DNA from: Comamonas thiooxydans
GTDB taxonomy: Bacteria; Pseudomonadota; Gammaproteobacteria; Burkholderiales; Burkholderiaceae_C
Length of the DNA stretch: 64,000 bases
Direction: 5' to 3'
Assembly (NCBI RefSeq): GCF_000964545.1
Contig: NZ_BBVD01000015.1
Span: forward strand, 53,110 to 117,109
The position numbers and the translations under genes were made by a program. Of the stretch, positions 17,976 through 25,335 are shown in pieces. The notes under the pieces were generated by a model. It was not told where the DNA came from. It saw only the letters and a list, made by a program, of their open reading frames with translations, and searched no databases. Positions within the stretch are counted from its first letter, which is position 1. Every line of letters begins with the position of its first letter.

Positions 17976-19181
17976 ATGAATCCCCTGCTCTCGCGCTTAC
18001 AGCCTTATCCGTTTGAACGCCTTCGCCAACTGTTTGCCTCTGCCCAGCCGCCCGAGGGCCTGCGCCCCATCAGCCTGGGCATCGGAGAGCCGCGCCATGC
18101 CACGCCGGCGTTCATTGAAAAAGCACTGAGCAGCGAACTCCAGGGCCTGTCCGTTTACCCCGCCACAGCCGGTCTGCCGGCGCTGCGCCAGGCCTGCGCG
18201 CAATGGGCCAACCGGCGCTACGGCATAGAGCTTGATGCAGCGACCCAGGTTCTGCCCGTCAATGGCTCGCGTGAAGCCCTGTTTGCCTTTACCCAGGTGG
18301 TGGTGGACAGCACCCGAGCCGGTGCGCGCGTCATCTGCCCCAATCCCTTCTATCAAATCTACGAAGGTGCGACGCTGCTGGCCGGGGCCACCCCCTATTA
18401 CGCCGCCAGCGATGCCGCGCGCAACTTCGCCGTGAACTGGGATGCCGTGCCCGAGGAGGTATGGCAGAACACGCAGATGATTTTTGTCTGCTCTCCCGGC
18501 AACCCCACGGGCGCCGTGATGCCGCTGGGCGAATGGGAGAAGCTGTTCGCCCTGTCCGACAAGCATGGCTTTGTGATTGCCAGCGACGAGTGCTACAGCG
18601 AGATCTACTTCCAGGAGGAAGCTCCGCTGGGCGGCCTGGAAGCGGCACAAAAGCTCGGTCGCCATGATTTCAAGAATCTGGTGATGTTCACCAGCCTGTC
18701 CAAACGCAGCAATGTGCCCGGACTGCGCAGCGGCTTTGTGGCAGGCGATGCGGCCCTGCTCAAGTCCTTCCTGCTCTACCGCACCTATCACGGCGGCGCC
18801 ATGAGCCCCGTGGTGCAGACGGCATCGATTGCCGCCTGGGGCGACGAGGTCCATGTGCAGGAAAATCGCCGTCTCTACCGCGAGAAGTTTGCCCAGGTCA
18901 CACCCGTGCTGTCCAGGGTCATGGATGTGAAGCTGCCCGATGCCAGCTTCTACCTCTGGGCTGGCATTCCGCCGCAATTGGGCATGGATGATGCACAATT
19001 CGCCAAGGAGCTGTATATTCATACAGGCGTGACAGTTTTACCGGGAAGCTATCTGGCACGTGAGGCCCATGGCTTCAACCCCGGAGCCAACCGCATTCGC
19101 ATGGCTCTGGTGGCCGAGACGGCAGAATGCCTGGAAGCAGCTCAGCGCATTGCCCGGTTCATCGAGTCGCGCATACGCTGA
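17976..19181 (+). CDS. dapC: N-succinyldiaminopimelate aminotransferase
   Basis: PLP-dependent transamination of N-succinyl-2-amino-6-ketopimelate in the succinylase branch of lysine/DAP synthesis. 401 residues, fold-type I. Seen: SLGIGEPRHATPAFI, YPATAGLPALRQACAQWANRRYG, CSPGNPTGAVMP, SDECYSEIYF (Asp/Tyr that hold PLP), and the Schiff-base Lys in FTSLSKRSNVPGLRSGF near residue 238. Linked to dapD, a PilT-type ATPase gene and dapE in the same direction, which is why dapC is preferred over a generic aspartate aminotransferase. A weak hairpin (GCCTGC/GCAGGC at 19195-19210) lies before dapD. Confidence 0.92.
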   Translation: MNPLLSRLQPYPFERLRQLFASAQPPEGLRPISLGIGEPRHATPAFIEKALSSELQGLSVYPATAGLPALRQACAQWANRRYGIELDAATQVLPVNGSREALFAFTQVVVDSTRAGARVICPNPFYQIYEGATLLAGATPYYAASDAARNFAVNWDAVPEEVWQNTQMIFVCSPGNPTGAVMPLGEWEKLFALSDKHGFVIASDECYSEIYFQEEAPLGGLEAAQKLGRHDFKNLVMFTSLSKRSNVPGLRSGFVAGDAALLKSFLLYRTYHGGAMSPVVQTASIAAWGDEVHVQENRRLYREKFAQVTPVLSRVMDVKLPDASFYLWAGIPPQLGMDDAQFAKELYIHTGVTVLPGSYLAREAHGFNPGANRIRMALVAETAECLEAAQRIARFIESRIR

Positions 19182-19262
19182 TTTCCACCCCAGCGCCTGC
19201 CCGGTGCAGGCCTTTATGACTTAACGATTCACCTCAACTTTCGATCCTTGACCGAAAACATC

Positions 19263-20096
19263 ATGACGCAACAACTGCAATCCATCATCGACAACGCCTG
19301 GGACAACCGTGCCACTATTTCGCCTTCCGCCGCCCCCAAGGAAGTGGTGGATGCCGTGGAGCACGTGATTGCCGAACTCAATGTCGGCAAGCTGCGCGTG
19401 GCCAGCCGCGAAGGCGTGGGCCAGTGGACCGTGCACCAGTGGATCAAGAAGGCCGTGCTGCTGTCCTTCCGTCTCAAGGACAATGCACTGATCAACGGCG
19501 GCGCCCTGAACTTCTTCGACAAGGTGCCCACCAAGTTCGAAGGCATGAGCGAAGCCGAGATCGCCGCCACCGGCGTGCGCGTGGTACCTCCTGCCGTGGC
19601 CCGTCGCGGCTCCTTCATCGCCAAGGGCGCGATCCTGATGCCTTCCTATGTGAACATCGGCGCCTATGTGGACGAAGGCACCATGGTCGACACCTGGGCC
19701 ACCGTGGGCTCCTGCGCTCAAGTGGGCAAGAACGTGCACCTGTCGGGCGGCGTGGGCCTGGGCGGCGTGCTTGAGCCCCTGCAAGCCAACCCCACCATCA
19801 TTGAAGACAACTGCTTCATCGGCGCCCGCTCCGAAGTCGTAGAAGGCGTGATCGTGGAAGAGAATTCCGTTCTGGGCATGGGCGTGTACATCGGCCAGTC
19901 CACTCCCTTGTTCAACCGCGAAACCGGCGAAATCACCTACGGCCGCGTGCCCAGCGGCTCGGTGGTGGTCAGCGGCAACATCCCCAAGCAAACCAAGGAT
20001 GGCAAGGACTACTCCATGTATGCCGCCATCATCGTCAAGCGCGTGGATGCACAGACCCGCTCCAAGACCAGCATCAACGACCTGCTGCGCGACTGA
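19263..20096 (+). CDS. dapD: Tetrahydrodipicolinate N-succinyltransferase
   Basis: Succinylates tetrahydrodipicolinate from succinyl-CoA, the committed step of the succinylase lysine pathway. 277 residues from ATG 19263; the open frame begins with a TTG 15 bp earlier that need not be used. Seen: the N-terminal helical part (IIDNAWDNRATISP), then left-handed beta-helix hexapeptide repeats (GAILMPSYVNIGAYVDEGTMVD, GSCAQVGKNVHLSGGVGLGG, NCFIGARSEVVEGVIVEE) and the C-terminal GSVVVSGNIP. Length is as in E. coli DapD. A strong terminator follows. Confidence 0.97.
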   Translation: MTQQLQSIIDNAWDNRATISPSAAPKEVVDAVEHVIAELNVGKLRVASREGVGQWTVHQWIKKAVLLSFRLKDNALINGGALNFFDKVPTKFEGMSEAEIAATGVRVVPPAVARRGSFIAKGAILMPSYVNIGAYVDEGTMVDTWATVGSCAQVGKNVHLSGGVGLGGVLEPLQANPTIIEDNCFIGARSEVVEGVIVEENSVLGMGVYIGQSTPLFNRETGEITYGRVPSGSVVVSGNIPKQTKDGKDYSMYAAIIVKRVDAQTRSKTSINDLLRD

Positions 20097-20159
20097 TGGG
20101 CGCCTGGCCACGCTTGCTCTGCCTTGATGCAGACACCGCCATGGCCGCCCCCGCTCACA

Positions 20160-20192
20160 AGCCTGCCCGCTCCCGAGCGTGCAGGCTTTTTT
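20160..20192 (+). terminator. Rho-independent terminator after dapD
   Basis: Stem AGCCTGC (20160-20166) / GCAGGCT (20181-20187) followed by TTTTT. It separates dapCD from the PilT-type ATPase gene. Confidence 0.85.
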
Positions 20193-20294
20193 CATGCTGG
20201 AAATCAGCTTTGCGCATCAAGCGCGACCTGCACCGAGTTGACACACGCTAACATGCGTGCACAGAGAGGCTGAGCGAAAAAGGATGAAGAAAAA

Positions 20295-21464
20295 ATGAGC
20301 ACCATGGAAAAAATTCTGCGTCTGATGTCCGAAAAAAAGGCTTCGGACGTCTATCTCTCCGCCCGTGCGCCGGCGCTGATCAAGATCAACGGTATCTGCA
20401 TCCCCATCAACAATCAGGAGTTGCCGGTCGAAGCTCCGCTGGCCTTGCTCTCCGAAGTCGTCAAGCCGGAAGCCATAGAGGAGCTCAAACAGACAGGCGA
20501 GCTGAACATGGCCATCCCCATGAGCGGCATAGGACGTTTTCGTATCAGCGCCATGCGCCAGCGTGGCTCCTACGCAGTTGTCGTGCGCTTCATCTCGCAG
20601 CAGGTGCCCTCGCGCGACAGCCTGAATCTGCCGTCCATTGTCAGCGAACTGGTCATGGAAAAGCGCGGCCTGGTGCTTGTCGTTGGCGCCACGGGCTCGG
20701 GCAAGAGCACGACACTGGCGACCATGATCGACGAACGCAACGACACGCTCACTGGCCATATCCTCACGGTGGAAGATCCCATCGAATACCAGTTTCGCAA
20801 CAAGAAATCCATCGTCAACCAGCGTGAGGTCGGCACCGATACCAGTACCCTCGCAACCGCACTCAAGAATGCGCTGCGTCAGGCACCCGATGTGATTCTG
20901 ATCGGCGAAATCCGCGACCGCGAGACCATGTCGGCCGCACTGGCCTATGCCCAGTCCGGCCATCTGTGCCTGGCAACCCTGCATGCCAACAACAGCTATC
21001 ACACGCTCAATCGCATCCTGTCCTTCTTCCCCGAGGAGGTACGCCCCAGCATGCTGGGCGAGCTGGCCGCCTCGCTCAAGGCCGTGATCTCTCAGCGCCT
21101 GGTCCGTACCGTTACCGGCACCCGCGTGCCGGCCGTGGAAGTCATGCTCAATACCAAGCTCATCAGCGACATGATCGTCAAGGGCGACTTCGGTGGCGTG
21201 AAGGAGGCCATGGAAAAATCCATGGCCGAAGGCTCGCAGACCTTCGAGGACGCACTGGCAGCCCTGGTGCGCAGTGGCACAATTGAGCGCAGTGAAGCGC
21301 TGGCCTATGCCGACTCGCCCACCAATCTGATGTGGCGCATGGATAATGACGTCAGCCACGCGGCCACTGCTGCCAACGCCCCGGCCGTCACCGATGTGAC
21401 TCTGCCCGGCGATGACGATATGCCGTCCTTCACGGAAATCACCCTGGATGTCAGAACCGCCTGA
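20295..21464 (+). CDS. pilU: PilT/PilU-family type IV pilus retraction ATPase
   Basis: Hexameric secretion ATPase that disassembles type IV pili. 389 residues. Seen: N-terminal PAS-like domain (MEKILRLMSEKKASDVYLSARAP), Walker A VVGATGSGKSTTLATMID near residue 134, Asp box ILTVEDPIEYQF, Walker B DVILIGEIRDRETM and the His box LATLHANNSYHTLNRI. The C-terminal extension past the ATPase core (WRMDNDVSHAATAANAPAV) favours PilU over PilT. No other pilus gene is near; it lies between dapD and dapE. A four-codon mini-frame (ATG 20284) overlaps the start and probably has no role. Confidence 0.85.
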   Translation: MSTMEKILRLMSEKKASDVYLSARAPALIKINGICIPINNQELPVEAPLALLSEVVKPEAIEELKQTGELNMAIPMSGIGRFRISAMRQRGSYAVVVRFISQQVPSRDSLNLPSIVSELVMEKRGLVLVVGATGSGKSTTLATMIDERNDTLTGHILTVEDPIEYQFRNKKSIVNQREVGTDTSTLATALKNALRQAPDVILIGEIRDRETMSAALAYAQSGHLCLATLHANNSYHTLNRILSFFPEEVRPSMLGELAASLKAVISQRLVRTVTGTRVPAVEVMLNTKLISDMIVKGDFGGVKEAMEKSMAEGSQTFEDALAALVRSGTIERSEALAYADSPTNLMWRMDNDVSHAATAANAPAVTDVTLPGDDDMPSFTEITLDVRTA

Positions 21465-21514
21465 AGCCGCCAGCCAAGGCGGCATAGGCATTGTTTTAGT
21501 TTGAAGCCCCCTCC

Positions 21515-22714
21515 ATGTCCCGGACACTGCAACTGACCGAGCAGCTCATCAGCCTGCCCTCCGTCACCCCCGAAGATGCTGGCTGCCTTGAGCTGCTCGC
21601 CGATGCCCTGACACCCATGGGATTTACCTGCGAGCGGCTGGACAGCGGCCCCGCAGACTTCCGCGTACAAAACCTGTGGGCAAAGCGCGCTCCTGCGATT
21701 TCTCAGTCTACGCAAGGTGCTATCAATTCAGATAGGCCTGTGCTGGTCTTTGCCGGCCATACCGATGTGGTGCCACCCGGCCCGCTCAAGGAATGGACCA
21801 GCCCGCCTTTCGTGCCCATGCACCGCGACGGCAAGCTCTACGGCCGTGGTGCCAGCGACATGAAGACCTCCATCGCCGCCTTTGTCGTGGCGCTGGAGGA
21901 GTTTCTGCAGGCCACGCCCGAGCCCGCCTTCGACATCGCCCTGCTGCTGACCAGCGACGAGGAAGGCCCCTCGGTCGACGGCACCAAGGTCGTGGTCGAA
22001 GAGCTGCGCCAGCGTGGCGAGCGCCTGGACTGGTGCATCGTGGGCGAGCCCACCTCGGTCAAACAGACCGGCGACATGATCAAGAACGGCCGCCGCGGCA
22101 CCATGAGCGGCAAGCTCACCGTCAACGGCGTGCAAGGTCATATCGCCTACCCGCAACTGGCACGCAACCCCATTCACGAGGCCTTGCCCGCACTCGCGGA
22201 ACTCGCGGCCACGGTCTGGGACCGCGGCAATGCGTTCTTCCCGCCCACCAGCTGGCAGATCAGCAATATCCATGGCGGCACGGGCGCCAGCAACGTCATT
22301 CCCGGTCACGTGGTGATCGACTTCAATTTCCGCTTCTGCACCGAGTCCAGTTCCGACTCCCTGCAAAAACGCGTACATGAAATCCTGGACCGCCATGGCG
22401 TCGAATACTCTCTGGTCTGGACCGTGGGCGGACAGCCTTTTCTGACCACACCGGGCACCCTGGTGCAGGCCGTGCAGGCCGCCATCAAGGATGAAACCGG
22501 ACTGGATACCGAGCTATCCACCACGGGCGGCACCAGCGATGGCCGCTTCATCGCCCAGATCTGCCCTCAGGTCATCGAGATGGGCCCGCCCAATGCCAGC
22601 ATCCACAAGATCGACGAACACATCGCCGTGGCCGATATCGAGCCCCTGAAAAACATCTACCGCAAGACTCTGGAACAACTCCAGCGCCAGCAGACCGCAC
22701 CCCAGACCGCATGA
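21515..22714 (+). CDS. dapE: Succinyl-diaminopimelate desuccinylase
   Basis: Di-zinc hydrolase releasing succinate from N-succinyl-LL-DAP. 399 residues, M20 family. Seen: metal ligands in LVFAGHTDVVPPG and GRGASDMKTSIAAFV, catalytic Glu in LLTSDEEGPSVDGT, SVKQTGDMIKNGRRG, the dimerisation lid, and the C-terminal metal His in MGPPNASIHKIDEH. Compared with E. coli DapE there are about 13 extra residues (around 59-75, PAISQSTQGAINSDR) just before the first zinc His; the DNA there is AT-richer and contains CTATCAATTCAGATAG, resembling the window's dispersed repeat. Its stop overlaps the prmB start by four bases. Confidence 0.96.
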   Translation: MSRTLQLTEQLISLPSVTPEDAGCLELLADALTPMGFTCERLDSGPADFRVQNLWAKRAPAISQSTQGAINSDRPVLVFAGHTDVVPPGPLKEWTSPPFVPMHRDGKLYGRGASDMKTSIAAFVVALEEFLQATPEPAFDIALLLTSDEEGPSVDGTKVVVEELRQRGERLDWCIVGEPTSVKQTGDMIKNGRRGTMSGKLTVNGVQGHIAYPQLARNPIHEALPALAELAATVWDRGNAFFPPTSWQISNIHGGTGASNVIPGHVVIDFNFRFCTESSSDSLQKRVHEILDRHGVEYSLVWTVGGQPFLTTPGTLVQAVQAAIKDETGLDTELSTTGGTSDGRFIAQICPQVIEMGPPNASIHKIDEHIAVADIEPLKNIYRKTLEQLQRQQTAPQTA

Positions 22715-23658
22715 GCACTACCAGCACAACCCTGATCTCCGGCAACACCGTTGCCGAACTGATTGCCAGCGGCACCCAGGCGCTCACCGCTGCCGGCGTG
22801 GCTTTTGGCCACGGCACGGCCACGGCCGAAGACGAAGCGGCCTGGCTGGTGCTCTGGAAGCTGGGCCTGCCCCTGGACAGCGAACTCACGCCCGGTGCTC
22901 CGGAATCTATAGCAAATCAGCCTGTATCTCTTGATGCACAAACGCAGACAGCTACTCTTTTTGAAGAACGTATCCGCAGCCGCAAGCCCGCAGCCTATCT
23001 GACGAACGAGGCCTGGCTGGTGGGCGTGCCCTTCTACATCGACGAACGCTCCATCGTGCCGCGCAGCTTTATCGCCGAGCTGCTGGCCGACGGCAGCATC
23101 GACGGCTGGCTGTCCGACAAGACCGTGCAGGTGCTCGACCTGTGCACCGGCAACGGCTCCCTGGCCTGCCTTGCCGCCATGGCCTATCCTGAAGTCCGGG
23201 TGACCGGTGCCGATATCTCGACCGATGCCCTCGCCGTCGCCCGCATCAATGTGGACAAGCACGGACTGCAGGATCGCGTGACGCTGCTGGAAAGCAACGG
23301 CATGAGCCAGGTGCCCGGCCCCTGGGATCTCGTACTTTGCAACCCGCCCTACGTGAACTCCGACAGCATGGGCAAGCTGCCTGCCGAGTACCAGGCCGAG
23401 CCCGAGCTGGCCCTGGCCGGCGGTACCGACGGCATGGACTTCATCCGCCGACTGCTCGAGGACTTGCCAGCGCGCCTGAACAAGGACGCCGTGGTGGTGC
23501 TGGAGATCGGCAATGAAAAGCCGTACTTCGAGGCCGCCTTCCCCGATCTGCCAGTGTTCTGGCTCGACACCAGCTCGGGTGACGAGCAGGTGCTGCTGAT
23601 TACCGAAGAGGCGCTGCGCCACTGGTCCGAGGGCAATACCGCCGCCTTGCAGCTGTAA
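22711..23658 (+). CDS. prmB: Ribosomal protein L3 N5-glutamine methyltransferase
   Basis: SAM-dependent methylation of a glutamine of ribosomal protein L3. 315 residues, HemK/PrmC superfamily. Seen: the PrmB-type segment RKPAAYLTNEAWLVGVPFYIDERSIVPRS (split from residue 91), SAM motif VLDLCTGNGSLACLAAM, VTGADISTDALAVARIN and the catalytic LCNPPYVN near residue 210. PrmB is preferred over PrmC because of YLTNEAW and YIDERS. Residues about 66-85 are encoded by a copy of the dispersed repeat in frame. ATGA overlap with dapE implies coupling; a terminator follows. Confidence 0.93.
   Translation: MSTTSTTLISGNTVAELIASGTQALTAAGVAFGHGTATAEDEAAWLVLWKLGLPLDSELTPGAPESIANQPVSLDAQTQTATLFEERIRSRKPAAYLTNEAWLVGVPFYIDERSIVPRSFIAELLADGSIDGWLSDKTVQVLDLCTGNGSLACLAAMAYPEVRVTGADISTDALAVARINVDKHGLQDRVTLLESNGMSQVPGPWDLVLCNPPYVNSDSMGKLPAEYQAEPELALAGGTDGMDFIRRLLEDLPARLNKDAVVVLEIGNEKPYFEAAFPDLPVFWLDTSSGDEQVLLITEEALRHWSEGNTAALQL
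22908..22963. repeat. Dispersed repeat, copy 2, in frame inside prmB
   Basis: Reads TATAGCAAATCAGCC, then after an internal part GCACAAACGCAGACAGCTA. The reverse complement of the copy at 35292 shares ATAAGCAAATCAGGCC and GCACAAACAGCTATGAAAA in the same order and spacing. Here it is translated as linker residues between the N-terminal helices and the methyltransferase domain. Confidence 0.6.
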
Positions 23659-23676
23659 GTTCTTCGTTCCGCATCC

Positions 23677-23712
23677 AAGGCACAGGCTGCTCAAAGCCTT
23701 GTGCCTTTTTCT
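23677..23712 (+). terminator. Rho-independent terminator after prmB
   Basis: Long stem AAGGCACAGGCT / AGCCTTGTGCCTT with one bulge, followed by a T-run, starting 18 bp after the prmB stop. It closes the dapE-prmB unit. Confidence 0.85.
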
Positions 23713-23736
23713 CTATGCAGGTCTTTGAACAAGCGC

Positions 23737-23919
23737 TCAAGCACGCTTGACCGCGCTCGGATAGCGAAAACCGCCGCCCGCAATCTGCAGACCATCGCGC
23801 CTGCCTGCAAAGAAGCGGGCATTGAGCTGCGCAGGCCCCAGATCCTCTTCCATCTCGAAGCCCGCCGCGCCCAGCAGCTCTGCCATGCCCTGCGGCGTGC
23901 TGGATGCATGCCACGGTTC
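23737..23919 (-). pseudogene. C-terminal fragment of a SAM-dependent methyltransferase
   Basis: A 60-codon frame with no start, ending in TGA at 23737. It reads EPWHASSTPQGMAELLGAAG, then EEDLGPAQLNARFFAGRRDG, then GGGFRYPSAVKRA. This pattern matches the end of a PPM1/leucine-carboxyl-type O-methyltransferase. Everything upstream of EPW is lost: the DNA switches directly to a MerR-type N-terminus in another frame. The feature is a deletion scar and should be non-functional. Confidence 0.7.
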
Positions 23920-24011
23920 AGCAGACCAATGCTGTCGTAGTGATACAAGGTGCGCACGCTCTCGCCTGCACGCTGCGCCACTCCTCCGGTCGTGAGATCG
24001 GTGCCTGTCAT
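23919..24011 (-). pseudogene. N-terminal fragment of a MerR-family regulator
   Basis: Starts with an ATG and reads MTGTDLTTGGVAQRAGESVR followed by TLYHYDSIGLL, the helix-turn-helix and wing start of a MerR regulator. After about 31 codons homology stops at the junction with the methyltransferase fragment, and the open frame continues in a meaningless phase to 23691. The effector domain is missing. Confidence 0.72.
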
Positions 24012-24067
24012 GGAAATCGAATGCCCGGACGACTGGAGCCGGCCGGGCTCGTTTGCTGCTACAAGAC

Positions 24068-24946
24068 TCAGTACGACATCATGCGTGTCGCCAGCTTGGA
24101 GATGGGTGTGCGCACCATGCCCTCCACGCGAGCTGGCAGCAGCATGGGCTTGAGCAGCATGCGCACAGCCAGATCGGCAGGCAGGCGACGGCTGACCAGC
24201 TCGTAAATGCGCTGGGCCATGTCTTCGAAGCGAGTGCTGCTATCGGAGAAATAAGGACCCTTGTGCGCCCAGACATGACGCAGCGCGATATCCGAATCGC
24301 TCTCTCTTAACTCCTTGAGACGACCATACAGTGCCTTGGCAATGCGCGTGCGGCCCACAGGCGCCTGCTGCTGCAGCTCCTTGAAGTACTTGAGGAAATG
24401 CTTGAAGTGGTTGACCTCGTCGTTGCGGATATTGCCCAGCAACTCGCTCAGAACCGGCTCATCGCTGAGTTCGCGCAAGGTGTGATAGTAGGCCGTGGTG
24501 CCTGTCTCCACCACGCAGCGCGCCACCATTTCCAGGCGCGGGTCGGGGTAGAGCTCCTCCATGGTGCACAGCTGCGAATATTCGGCAAAAAAGCTGTCGT
24601 AGGCTTGCTGCCAGGGAAACTCCGGCCACACGGCTTCCACATAGGCCCGTAGCGCGCGTCCGTGCTGCAGTTCTTCGGACTCCCATTGATCCTTGAGCCA
24701 GACCGCGATCTCGGGCCAGGCAGCGTAATGCTCGGCCAAGTTGGCCGCGTAGGTATCCGAGCCGGTTTCGATGAACGAGGCACTCATCAGCAAGAAGAAC
24801 AGGTCCTGGTTGTGCTCTATGGCAGTGCGATCGATGGCAGAGAAGTCAATGTCTTCAATGCGCCAGTGGGCAGAGCCTTTTCTGCTCGGGGTGGTTGAAT
24901 GTGAAGAGAGGGACACGTTTTGCTGCATCAGTTGTAGGACCGACAT
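24068..24946 (-). CDS. Ferritin-like diiron protein, function unknown
   Basis: 292-residue all-helical protein with two diiron-type motifs: EELQHGRAL (ExxH, near residue 92) after WLKDQWES, and NDEVNHFKHFLKYF (ExxH, near 177), plus candidate bridging acids in SASFIETGSD and ARCVVETGTTAYYH. This looks like the ferritin-like/acyl-ACP-desaturase-like superfamily. The substrate is unknown. There is no signal peptide. The start is uncertain between ATG 24946 and ATG 24928; neither has a clear ribosome site. It is flanked by gene debris on both sides, which suggests a mobile or recently rearranged neighbourhood. Confidence 0.75.
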   Translation of the reverse strand: MSVLQLMQQNVSLSSHSTTPSRKGSAHWRIEDIDFSAIDRTAIEHNQDLFFLLMSASFIETGSDTYAANLAEHYAAWPEIAVWLKDQWESEELQHGRALRAYVEAVWPEFPWQQAYDSFFAEYSQLCTMEELYPDPRLEMVARCVVETGTTAYYHTLRELSDEPVLSELLGNIRNDEVNHFKHFLKYFKELQQQAPVGRTRIAKALYGRLKELRESDSDIALRHVWAHKGPYFSDSSTRFEDMAQRIYELVSRRLPADLAVRMLLKPMLLPARVEGMVRTPISKLATRMMSY

Positions 24947-25109
24947 ACTTAATCTGTCGGACTTCAGACTTAGAGATATGCCATCTTGTCGACATTTGGC
25001 CCTTACGCCATGTCAGATTACACCGACATTACAGGAGACTAACAATTCTTCAAATAGCCTTCTACAGGCTTTCATACCGACCTTCAAGCTGATTTTTTGA
25101 GTTGCGATC

Positions 25110-25235
25110 ATGGATCTTCGCGGACTCCGCTATTTCATCACCGTGCGGGAGTCTGCACCCAGGCCCCAAGCGCGTGAACATGAGCTGAAATTCACCGAAA
25201 CGATGATGGAGCGCATAGGTCTTCAGGCCATATGA
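25110..25235 (+). pseudogene. Possible LysR-family N-terminal remnant
   Basis: A 41-codon frame beginning MDLRGLRYFITVRES, which matches the first helix of LysR regulators, then running into unrelated sequence (APRPQAREHELKF) and a stop. The rest of 24947-25335 (about 390 bp) contains no convincing gene. Confidence 0.45.
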
Positions 25236-25335
25236 AAGCTCGGACAGACCTGCCACAACCGGGGCACCGCTACCGCCCTGCTCATTCCCTCAAGCTCCTG
25301 AGCCTGAGGGCATTCGCGGATAATCGACCCCAGTC

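Noticed and set aside
20284..20298. Four-codon mini-frame before the PilT/PilU-type gene
   Set aside because: An AAG/AAA run in the leader gives it by chance. It could attenuate translation but nothing supports this.
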